Assembly: GCA_938083135.1 (NCBI GenBank)
Contig: CALLKY010000005.1
Location: 103,277 to 167,276 of the forward strand
Length of the DNA: 64,000 nucleotides
Source of the DNA: an uncultured Alphaproteobacteria bacterium
GTDB lineage: Bacteria; Pseudomonadota; Alphaproteobacteria; Bin95
Reading direction: 5' to 3'
This document shows positions 56,812 through 64,000 of the stretch, one piece after another (position 1 is the first letter of the stretch; each line of letters opens with the position of its first letter). The notes below the pieces were generated by a model, which did no database searches, was not told where the DNA came from, and worked only from the letters and a program-made list of their open reading frames with translations. Both the position numbers and the translations under genes were made by a program.

Positions 56812-57789
56812 GTGCTTGCATTCACCATCCGCCGGCTGATCCAATCGATCGGCGTGATGCTGGTCGTGAGCTTGATCGCCTTTGTGATGTTTCGCTTCGT
56901 TGGCGATCCGGTGGACCAAATGGTCGGCCTGGAGACGACCATCGAAGAACGTGAGATATTGCGGGAACAACTGGGCCTGAATGACGCAACGCCAGTGCAG
57001 TTCCTGCGCTTTGTCGGCAACGCAATCCAAGGCGATTTCGGTGTCTCCTATCAGTTCAAGCGCCCGGTCGCGACAATCCTTGGTGAACGGATGCCGGCCA
57101 CGCTGGAACTGGCGTTTGTGTCCGCCATTCTGGCCTTGGTCGCAGGCATTCCCATGGGCGTTTATACGGCGCTCCGGCGGGAAAGCGTGCTGTCCAAGCT
57201 ATTCCTGATGATTTCACTGATCGGCGTATCGCTGCCCACGTTCCTGATCGGCATTCTGTTTATTTTCTTGTTTGCTGTCGTGTTTCAGATCCTGCCAAGT
57301 TTCGGACGTGGTGAGATTGTGGACCTTGGCTGGTGGCGAACCGGCTTGCTGACAAGTTCGGGATTGAAGGCGTTGATCTTACCGTCGATCACGCTGGCGC
57401 TGTTCCAGATGACGCTGATCATGCGGCTCGTGCGCTCCGAAATGCTGGAAGTCCTGCGGACGGACTACATCAAATTTTGCCAGGCGCGCGGGTTGCGCAG
57501 TCGATCAGTCAACTTTGGCCATGCGCTTAAGAATACGCTGGTGCCGGTGATCACAATCGCTGGGCTGCAGATAGGCTCCCTGATCGCTTTCGCAATCATC
57601 ACGGAAACGGTGTTCCAGTGGCCGGGCATGGGGCTATTGTTCCTGCAAGCGGTGCAAAATGTCGATATTCCGATTATGGCAGCCTATCTGCTGTTGATTG
57701 CGTTCCTATTCGTCATGATCAACATGGCGGTTGATATGCTGTACGTCGTGGTTGATCCACGCATTCGCATTGGGGGCGGCGAAGAATGA
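56812..57789 (+). CDS. Oligopeptide-type ABC transporter permease (DppB/OppB-like)
   Basis: 325 residues, GTG start. The N-terminal FTIRRLIQSIGVMLVVSLIAF is typical of DppB, there are about six helices, and the EAA loop is YIKFCQARGLRSRSVNFGHA. It is overlapped by 4 bases with the next permease gene. No periplasmic binding protein gene lies in this operon. Confidence 0.93.
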   Translation: MLAFTIRRLIQSIGVMLVVSLIAFVMFRFVGDPVDQMVGLETTIEEREILREQLGLNDATPVQFLRFVGNAIQGDFGVSYQFKRPVATILGERMPATLELAFVSAILALVAGIPMGVYTALRRESVLSKLFLMISLIGVSLPTFLIGILFIFLFAVVFQILPSFGRGEIVDLGWWRTGLLTSSGLKALILPSITLALFQMTLIMRLVRSEMLEVLRTDYIKFCQARGLRSRSVNFGHALKNTLVPVITIAGLQIGSLIAFAIITETVFQWPGMGLLFLQAVQNVDIPIMAAYLLLIAFLFVMINMAVDMLYVVVDPRIRIGGGEE

Positions 57790-58727
57790 GCGTCGTCGAA
57801 CAAAGCGACCGGCCTGGATTCATTGCCCGTATGCGGGATACGGATATCTGGTATTCGTTCGTCCGCAATCGCATTGTTATGCTGGCGGCGTTCATAACGA
57901 TCGTGATCTTTCTGGGCGCATTATTTGCGCCCTTGGTGGCACCCCATAACCCGTTCGATCTGGCGTCCCTCTCGCTGATGGATTCACTGGTCCCACCTGC
58001 GTGGATGGAGGAAAGCGACCCTCGATATCTGCTCGGTACCGATGACCAGGGTCGGGATATCCTGTCCGCCATTATCTACGGTGCCCGGATATCGCTTGCC
58101 GTTGGGTTTGCCTCTGTCGCGTTTGCAGCGGTGCTGGGCATCTCCCTTGGCCTGCTGGCGGGCTATCTTGGCGGGCGGACGGACGCGATCATCATGCGGA
58201 TCGCGGATGTGCAGCTCACCTTCCCATCCATTCTGATTGCCCTGCTGATCGATGGATCTGTGCGGGGCATTTTCGGTGGTCAATTCAGCCGGGAAGACTC
58301 AGCGTTTTATGTGCTGGTCCTGTCGATTGGCCTGTCTTTCTGGGTGCAATATGCCCGCACGGTCCGCTCCTCGACATTGGTTGAGAAGAACAAGGAATAT
58401 GTGCAGGCAGCGCGGTTAATCGGCCTGCATCCGATCAAAATCATGTTGCGTCATGTCTTGCCGAACGTGACGGGGCCGGTCCTTGTGATTGCCACGATCA
58501 ATCTGGCGCTGGCGATCATTACAGAAGCAACGCTGTCCTTCCTTGGTGTCGGCATTCCCTCTACACAGCCATCGCTCGGCACATTGATCCGGATCGGCAA
58601 TGACTTCCTATTTTCTGGCGAATGGTGGATCACCATCTTCCCGGGCATTGCGCTGGCGGTCTTAGCGCTGGCGATCAATCTGCTCGGCGATTGGCTGCGT
58701 GATGTTTTGAACCCGAGGCTCCGATGA
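57786..58727 (+). CDS. Oligopeptide-type ABC transporter permease (DppC/OppC-like)
   Basis: 313 residues. The N-terminal OppC-N region precedes LLGTDDQGRDILSAIIYGAR, a hallmark of DppC, and the EAA loop is YVQAARLIGLHPIKIMLRHV. It pairs with the DppB-like permease. ATGA overlaps are present at both ends. Confidence 0.94.
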   Translation: MSVVEQSDRPGFIARMRDTDIWYSFVRNRIVMLAAFITIVIFLGALFAPLVAPHNPFDLASLSLMDSLVPPAWMEESDPRYLLGTDDQGRDILSAIIYGARISLAVGFASVAFAAVLGISLGLLAGYLGGRTDAIIMRIADVQLTFPSILIALLIDGSVRGIFGGQFSREDSAFYVLVLSIGLSFWVQYARTVRSSTLVEKNKEYVQAARLIGLHPIKIMLRHVLPNVTGPVLVIATINLALAIITEATLSFLGVGIPSTQPSLGTLIRIGNDFLFSGEWWITIFPGIALAVLALAINLLGDWLRDVLNPRLR

Positions 58728-59704
58728 CGGATACGCCGCTCCTCTCTGTTCGCGATCTCGTCGTGCAATTCCCGACGCGCAAAGGCGTGCTGACCGCCGT
58801 TGATGGCGTCTCCTTTGATATCAAGCGCGGCGAAGTTCTGGGCGTCGTTGGCGAATCCGGTGCGGGTAAGTCCATGACTGGAGCTGCTATCATTGGCCTG
58901 ATCGAACCACCTGGGCGCATCGCGTCTGGCCAGGTGCTGCTGGATGGGGAGCGGATCGATAATCTTTCGGTCAGCCAGATGCGACGGGTGCGGGGTAAGA
59001 AAGTCGGCATGGTGTTCCAGGACCCGCTGACGTCACTAAACCCGCTCTATACCGTTGCTCAACAGCTTGTTGAGACTGTTCGCACGCATTTGCCGTTGTC
59101 CGAAAAACAGGCCCGTGAGCATGCGCTGGCGCTGCTGGATGAGGTGGGCATTCCTGCCGCCAAGCGCCGCATGGATGATTATCCGCACCAATTTTCCGGC
59201 GGCATGCGCCAACGGGTCGTGATCGCGCTGGCGCTGGCGGCGGAGCCGGAATTGGTGATCGCGGATGAGCCGACCACGGCGCTCGATGTATCCGTCCAGG
59301 CGCAAATTATTGACGTGCTGAAGCGGCTTTGCTCAGAACGGGGTGCGGCCGTCATGCTGATCACGCACGATATGGGTGTGATCGCCGAAACGGCAGACCG
59401 GGTGGCTGTAATGTATGCCGGGCGCGTGGCTGAAATTGGCCCGGTTCGTGATGTCGTACAGCACGCAAAGCACCCCTATACCCAAGGCCTGATGGGCTCA
59501 ATCCCAACCCTTGCCCATGACAGCGACCGGTTGGTGCAAATCCACGGGTCCATGCCTCGGTTGACCGATATTCCACCCGGCTGCGCCTTTAATCCACGTT
59601 GCGCGCACGCGTTTGATCGCTGCCGCCAGGACCGTCCGTCGCCAATCCAAACTGGAGAGCGCGCTGTCGCCTGTTGGTTGGCAGACCAGGAGGTCGGCCA
59701 ATGA
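58724..59704 (+). CDS. Oligopeptide-type ABC transporter ATPase (DppD/OppD-like)
   Basis: 326 residues. Walker [13 protein letters not shown]-loop [12 protein letters not shown], signature [15 protein letters not shown], Walker [13 protein letters not shown], and the C-terminal oligopeptide domain with Cys-rich [17 protein letters not shown]. It overlaps the neighbouring genes by 4 bases. Confidence 0.94.
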   Translation: MTDTPLLSVRDLVVQFPTRKGVLTAVDGVSFDIKRGEVLGVVGESGAGKSMTGAAIIGLIEPPGRIASGQVLLDGERIDNLSVSQMRRVRGKKVGMVFQDPLTSLNPLYTVAQQLVETVRTHLPLSEKQAREHALALLDEVGIPAAKRRMDDYPHQFSGGMRQRVVIALALAAEPELVIADEPTTALDVSVQAQIIDVLKRLCSERGAAVMLITHDMGVIAETADRVAVMYAGRVAEIGPVRDVVQHAKHPYTQGLMGSIPTLAHDSDRLVQIHGSMPRLTDIPPGCAFNPRCAHAFDRCRQDRPSPIQTGERAVACWLADQEVGQ

Positions 59705-60741
59705 GCGCGCCTTCAGATACCGATGTTCTCGTGCGGGTCGAGGGCCTGACGCGCGTATTTGATCTGTCGAAGCCCTGGCTGAACCGGGTGATTGAGCGCG
59801 AGCCGAAGCGGACGCTGACGGCGGTTGATGATGTCTCCTTCGAAATCCGCAAGGGGGAGACCTTTGCGCTTGTTGGCGAATCCGGGTCTGGCAAATCGAC
59901 GATCGCTAAGCTGATCGTGAACCTATTGGCACCAAGCGGCGGTCGCGTGCTGTTTGACGGTGACGATATGCGGAAAGCGACGTCAGCGAATGCCCGCCAG
60001 ATGCGCAGCCGCTTCCAGATGATTTTCCAGGACCCGTTCGCTAGCCTGAACCCGCGCTGGCGGGTTGGGGACATCATCGCTGAGCCGATCCGGGCATTTG
60101 ATCTGGCGTCTGACAAAGCCTCCGCCGCAAAGCGCGTTGGCGAATTATTAGAAACCGTCGGTCTTGCAGCGAGTGACGCTGCCAAATTCCCCCATGAGTT
60201 TTCCGGTGGTCAGCGCCAACGTGTCGCCATCGCCCGCGCCCTTTCAGCCAAGCCAGAATTCATCGTGTGCGATGAGCCAACATCGGCGCTGGATGTTTCC
60301 GTGCAGGCGCAGATCCTGAATTTAATGCGCGATCTGCAGGATGAATTTGGGCTGACATACCTGTTCATCAGCCATGACTTATCCGTTGTGCGCCATATGG
60401 CGACCCGCATTGGCGTGCTCTATCTCGGTCGGTTAGTGGAGGTGTCTGAGGGCAAGGCGCTGTTCCAGAATCCACAACATCCCTACACGTCCATGTTGCT
60501 GGATGCCGTGCCGGACCTGGACATGACTGGACGCGCGCGAACCCAGGTTGTTGGCGAAATCCCGAACCCGATTGATCCGCCGTCCGGCTGTCGCTTCCAC
60601 CCGCGTTGTCCGCTAGCGAATGCGCGGTGCATGCAAGACTCACCCATGCTGCAACCAACTGCCATCGGCGAGTCTGCCTGTTTTGCAGTGGAAGAAGGTC
60701 GGCGGGAAGTGCCCAACACCTCCACTGCTGGAGCGAAATAG
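59701..60741 (+). CDS. Oligopeptide-type ABC transporter ATPase (DppF/OppF-like)
   Basis: About 346 residues. Walker A GESGSGKSTIAK, MIFQDPFASLNPRWRVGD, signature FSGGQRQRVAIARAL, and the C-terminal PPSGCRFHPRCPLANARC. The ATG at 59701 overlaps the stop of the previous gene. It completes the two-permease, two-ATPase core. Confidence 0.94.
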   Translation: MSAPSDTDVLVRVEGLTRVFDLSKPWLNRVIEREPKRTLTAVDDVSFEIRKGETFALVGESGSGKSTIAKLIVNLLAPSGGRVLFDGDDMRKATSANARQMRSRFQMIFQDPFASLNPRWRVGDIIAEPIRAFDLASDKASAAKRVGELLETVGLAASDAAKFPHEFSGGQRQRVAIARALSAKPEFIVCDEPTSALDVSVQAQILNLMRDLQDEFGLTYLFISHDLSVVRHMATRIGVLYLGRLVEVSEGKALFQNPQHPYTSMLLDAVPDLDMTGRARTQVVGEIPNPIDPPSGCRFHPRCPLANARCMQDSPMLQPTAIGESACFAVEEGRREVPNTSTAGAK

Positions 60742-60815
60742 ACGAAAGCCCAAGGAAGGCGGTAAAGTCTCTGAAACACCGCATCTGCTGCGGATTGCTT
60801 CAAGGAGAATGCGCT

Positions 60816-61346
60816 ATGGCTCTTAGCTGGTCTCACACTGTTTTACTGGTTCGCGACCGGGAGAAGATGCTGGATTTCTATACCCGCGTCCTCGGGTTCG
60901 ATATTACGGACCAAGGCCCCATCCCAACTGGCCAAGAGATTATTTTCCTGAGCCAAAGCCCGGAAGAGCATCACCAGATCGGGATAATGCCCGCCAGAAC
61001 AGATGATGGCCCCTCCAACAGTCACGCCCACATTGCCTTTCGGACCGAAAGCATGGATGAGCTGCGTGCACTCCTGGCGGCAATTGAAGGGGAGGACATC
61101 AGCTACCGCCCAACATCGCACGGCAATACCTGGTCAATCTACTTCCAGGACCCAGAGCAGAATGGCGTCGAAATCTTCTGTGATACGCCCTGGCATGTGC
61201 AGCAGCCCCAGGGTGCTGTGTGGGACACGAAGCTTGATGATGATGCGCTGCAAGCCTGGACGTTAGAGACCTTCAAAAACCAGCCCGGCTTTACGGAAAG
61301 GGCAAGTTATGTCGCCCGTCGCCGCAAGGAACGCGCGTCTGCCTAA
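60816..61346 (+). CDS. VOC-family (glyoxalase/extradiol dioxygenase fold) protein
   Basis: About 176 residues. SWSHTVLLVRDREKMLDFYT (metal-ligand His), NSHAHIAFRTESMDEL (His) and YFQDPEQNGVEIFCD (Glu) give the usual VOC metal sites. AAGGAG precedes the ATG. Only 21 bases separate it from the flavin monooxygenase gene, so a role in ring cleavage or a related modification of the same substrate is plausible. Confidence 0.88.
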   Translation: MALSWSHTVLLVRDREKMLDFYTRVLGFDITDQGPIPTGQEIIFLSQSPEEHHQIGIMPARTDDGPSNSHAHIAFRTESMDELRALLAAIEGEDISYRPTSHGNTWSIYFQDPEQNGVEIFCDTPWHVQQPQGAVWDTKLDDDALQAWTLETFKNQPGFTERASYVARRRKERASA

Positions 61347-61367
61347 CGCGAACGGGTGTATCGCAAA

Positions 61368-62984
61368 ATGACGGTCCTGATCGCAGGCGCTGGTCCTGTT
61401 GGCATGACGTTGGCGCTGGAGCTCGCGCGGCACGGCATCCCAAGCCGGATGTTTGAGCGCGCGTTCACGACAACCCGCCATCCCAAGATGGACATCACCA
61501 ATGGCCGCAGCATGGAGCTGTTCCGCAGGCTGGGCTTGGCGCGCAAGCTCCGCGCGGCTGGGGTGCCAGATACGCATCCGCTGGATGTAGCCTGGGTTAC
61601 ATCCATGGCGGGGCATGAACTGCATCGCTTCAAATATGCACCGCCCGCCGAACTGCGCGCCCGCTATCACACCATCAATGACGGCGCCCAACCGCTGGAG
61701 CCTGCGATGCGGGTTTCCCAAATCGTGGTTGAACCGATCCTGCAGGCTGCCGTTCTGGCAGAGCCGCTGATTGATGCACGCTGGAGCATGGCGGTTGAGG
61801 GTGCGAGGCAATCCGCAACAGGTGTGTGGATTGATGTGCGTGACCGGGAAACGGATCAAGTCCAGCGCGTTGAGGGCGCTTATCTTGCAGGGTGTGATGG
61901 TGGAAACAGCACCGTTCGCAATGCCATGGACATTGGCCTTGAAGGCGATACAGGTGTCGCCAACCGCTACATGATCCACTTCAAGAGCGATGACCGGGCC
62001 ATGCTGCAGCGCTTCGGCGTGGCCTGGCACTACCAATCACCAGCCGGCACGCTGATTGCCCAAGATGATATTGATACCTGGACCCTGCACGCCCGCTTCC
62101 CGGACGTTGTTGATCCTGACAGTGTGGACCCGATGGATACGCTGCGGGCGTTCCTGGGCGCAGATATCACTGCTGAAATCCTCGTCGCCAATCCCTGGGA
62201 GCCGCATTTGCTTTTGGCGGATGCTTACCAGATGGGCCGGGTGTTTCTGGCGGGTGACGCGGCCCATCAATATATTCCAACCGGTGGGTACGGCATGAAT
62301 AGCGGCATCGGTGATGCCGTGGCCCTTGGATGGATGCTGGCGGCCACTTTGAATGGCTGGGGCGGGCCCGCCCTGCTAGCAGCCTATGCGGCTGAGCGAC
62401 GTCCGATTGGCGGTATCAACCGTGGCTGGTCCGGCAGACACACGAGCGTTCGAATCGCTATTATGGAGGCCTACCAAGCGCACCCGAATGCAGCGACGGA
62501 TGCAGGTGAGCGCGCAAGCCTTGCCGCCGCCATAGCCGCGCTGGGCAACCTTGAAAATGAGGCTTGGGGGGTGGAATTCGCCTACCGCTATGACGCATCG
62601 CCCCTGGTCGCGCCTATTCTGGCGGTTGACCCTGGTGTAGCGCCGCCGGATGACCCTGCCGCAATTCCTGCTACTGCCTGGCCCGGCATGCGGGCGCCAT
62701 CCTTCATTCTGCCAGATGGTCGGGCGCTGTTTGATCTCTTCGACCGTTCAGGCTTCACCCTGCTGTGCTTCAACAGTGCACTTGATACGGCGGTAATGGA
62801 GCAGACCGGCGCGCCGGTGAAACGAATTGATCTGGTGTTTGATGTTGCGCGGGATGTGTATGGCGCGGACTTAGCGTTGATCCGGCCAGATGGCCACCTG
62901 GCTTGGCGTGGCAATGCCCCCAGTGCTTGGGCCGTCAGGGTCGCGGCGGGGGCGGCGGCGGAGTCATCTTTGCCTGACGCTTGA
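61368..62984 (+). CDS. FAD-dependent aromatic hydroxylase (PheA/MhpA-like)
   Basis: About 538 residues. FAD motif [20 protein letters not shown] at the start, the second FAD site [18 protein letters not shown], and a C-terminal thioredoxin-like domain ([15 protein letters not shown]) as in phenol hydroxylase-type enzymes. It probably hydroxylates a phenolic substrate with NAD(P)H. ATG at 61368 is preferred over GTG at 61356. The 3' end overlaps the convergent DUF188 gene by 50 bases. Confidence 0.88.
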   Translation: MTVLIAGAGPVGMTLALELARHGIPSRMFERAFTTTRHPKMDITNGRSMELFRRLGLARKLRAAGVPDTHPLDVAWVTSMAGHELHRFKYAPPAELRARYHTINDGAQPLEPAMRVSQIVVEPILQAAVLAEPLIDARWSMAVEGARQSATGVWIDVRDRETDQVQRVEGAYLAGCDGGNSTVRNAMDIGLEGDTGVANRYMIHFKSDDRAMLQRFGVAWHYQSPAGTLIAQDDIDTWTLHARFPDVVDPDSVDPMDTLRAFLGADITAEILVANPWEPHLLLADAYQMGRVFLAGDAAHQYIPTGGYGMNSGIGDAVALGWMLAATLNGWGGPALLAAYAAERRPIGGINRGWSGRHTSVRIAIMEAYQAHPNAATDAGERASLAAAIAALGNLENEAWGVEFAYRYDASPLVAPILAVDPGVAPPDDPAAIPATAWPGMRAPSFILPDGRALFDLFDRSGFTLLCFNSALDTAVMEQTGAPVKRIDLVFDVARDVYGADLALIRPDGHLAWRGNAPSAWAVRVAAGAAAESSLPDA

Positions 62985-63426
62985 GGCGGACCAGGGCTTC
63001 GTCTAAGGCGGAAAGAAAGCGTGAGCGGTCTTTGTTTTGGAAGGGCGGCGGCCCGCCGATTTGTTCGCCGACGGCACCCGCCCGTAAATCCGCCATGATC
63101 GCCCGGGTCGCGACCGCAGCGCCAATCGAATTCTCCGTGAATGGTTTGCCATTGGGTGCAAGCACAATTGCCCCAACCTTCACGCACCGCTCCGCCAGCA
63201 GGATATCTGACGTGACCACAACGCAGTCAGCGTCCGCATGCTCCGCAATCCAATCATCCGCTGCATCAAACCCATCACTGACAGTAACCTGCTTGATCAA
63301 TGGACTATCTGGAATGCGCAAATAGCTATTCGCAACAACCGTTACCGGTGCCTGATAACGCTCCGCGACTTTGTAGATTTCGGCCTTAACGGGGCAGGCG
63401 TCGCCGTCTATGAGGATTTTTGGCAT
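62935..63426 (-). CDS. DUF188 (YaiI/YqxD) family protein
   Basis: 163 residues. The family start [21 protein letters not shown], plus [15 protein letters not shown] and [16 protein letters not shown] are all visible. The function is unproven; a PIN-like nuclease fold has been suggested. It ends in a Pro run (TPPPPPPRP) that overlaps the convergent monooxygenase gene. Confidence 0.9.
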   Translation of the reverse strand: MPKILIDGDACPVKAEIYKVAERYQAPVTVVANSYLRIPDSPLIKQVTVSDGFDAADDWIAEHADADCVVVTSDILLAERCVKVGAIVLAPNGKPFTENSIGAAVATRAIMADLRAGAVGEQIGGPPPFQNKDRSRFLSALDEALVRLKRQAKMTPPPPPPRP

Positions 63427-63639
63427 GTTTCGTCAGTCCGTCGCGGAAATGGATTATTGGTGTGATCTCTGCCTCAAGAAGGATCGATAGATACACCATA
63501 TTTTGGCACTTTGGCGGCACTCGTTGTTAGCTGGCGAAACTATCAACAGCTCAATATGGCGCAGATCATTTTTATCGAGTAGTTTCAGGTGGTAATTTGG
63601 GGGTCAGCGTTCGCGCATTGTTAGGTATTGAGTGCCGTC

Positions 63640-63906
63640 ATGAAGTCTCTTTTTCCGCAAGGTCCAGTCGACGTTCAAGTCGACATGAGTTTGATTTCGC
63701 AGCTTGAAGCGGAAATGCAAACGGTTGACGTTATTTTTCAGCCATCAAATGCCTGGGAAATTGATGCTGAGGCCGACGCCCTGAAGACAGCGGGTGATAT
63801 TGAACATATGATGCCCATGTGGGTCGGTCGGAGCGCGCTTAAAGTCGCGAACACTGAAGACCTAGAGCAGATTCCCATCATTCTGGTTCATAGCCTGCAG
63901 CTGTGA
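63640..63906 (+). CDS. Small ORF of unknown function, probably altered at its 3' end by an IS
   Basis: An 88-codon frame starting MKSLFPQGPVDVQVD, acidic, with no recognisable domain. An in-frame TTG at 63628 is another possible start. Its last ~10 codons overlap the end of an IS630-type transposase gene on the other strand, so its C-terminus is probably IS sequence. It may be a truncated native gene or a chance frame. Confidence 0.35.
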   Translation: MKSLFPQGPVDVQVDMSLISQLEAEMQTVDVIFQPSNAWEIDAEADALKTAGDIEHMMPMWVGRSALKVANTEDLEQIPIILVHSLQL

Positions 63907-64000
63907 AGTAGCTCCTGCAGTCGTTTGGCGTGAGGTCGTCGATGGCGTCTCGGATGGCGTCCCAGAGATCTGGGAGATTACGGGCGGCGGCTTTTCTGAG
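63878..64000 (-). CDS. IS630-family transposase, C-terminal end (runs off the right edge)
   Basis: The minus strand from 64000 to the TGA at 63878 reads LRKAAARNLPDLWDAIRDAI, then DDLTPNDCRSYF and AAGYEPE. This matches the C-terminus of IS630/IS-Tc1-mariner-type transposases. Only 40 codons are in the window. The IS end should lie shortly left of 63878, but no inverted repeat can be defined without the other end. Confidence 0.75.
   Translation of the reverse strand, partial: LRKAAARNLPDLWDAIRDAIDDLTPNDCRSYFTAAGYEPE

Overview
The window looks like a chromosomal segment of an alphaproteobacterium, probably Rhodospirillales-like, with moderately high GC. The evidence is rpsT running towards dnaA, the block rodZ-like/ispG/hisS/prfA/prmC/DUF4167 on one strand, and lysC facing ubiG. 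Genes are densely packed, with many 4-base ATGA overlaps. I saw no rRNA, tRNA or CRISPR array.

Region 1 (1-13.9 kb) is housekeeping, almost all on the minus strand: ubiG (plus), lysC, a nitronate monooxygenase-like gene, ptsP, a rodZ-like gene, ispG, hisS, prfA, prmC, a DUF4167 protein, rpsT, a rhodanese gene, and the 5' end of dnaA. Region 2 (13.9-15.9 kb) is an IS3-family element with a broken orfB, flanked by two truncated reading frames. Region 3 (15.9-31.1 kb) is mixed. It holds a PNPOx-family/MocR divergent pair, an SLC13 transporter, a methyltransferase plus a CmcJ-like enzyme, a TPR protein, a YbbAP-type ABC exporter divergent from a TesA-like esterase, a FIST protein, a UDP-sugar dehydrogenase, and an EVE/Rieske pair.

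Region 4 (31.1-35.2 kb) is the most unusual locus. It is a tight three-gene minus-strand operon encoding a SLOG-type nucleotide-binding protein, a four-helix SLATT-like membrane protein, and a 2TM-TrkA-N-TrkA-N-RyR protein with channel-like architecture. It resembles predicted nucleotide-signal conflict systems with membrane effectors. It has no known function that I can name.

Region 5 (35.3-46.6 kb) is catabolic: two acyl-CoA ligases, an Ldh-family dehydrogenase, a GST, an SMP-30 lactonase, a TauD-type dioxygenase, and a GSDH-type (PQQ) dehydrogenase fused to cytochrome c. It contains an AT-rich island at 38.7-39.2 kb. Region 6 (46.6-52.0 kb) is a complete five-gene pseudaminic acid operon (pseB-C-F-G/H-I) in which PseG and PseH are fused.

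Region 7 (52.0-63.4 kb) contains a carboxymuconolactone decarboxylase-like protein, a Cys-less redoxin/prolyl-hydroxylase fusion, a DnaJ-type cochaperone, a glycine-zipper lipoprotein, pdxH, a universal stress protein, and an oligopeptide-type ABC transporter (two permeases, two ATPases, no binding protein). It ends with a VOC enzyme, a flavin monooxygenase and a DUF188 protein. The right edge enters an IS630-type transposase on the minus strand.
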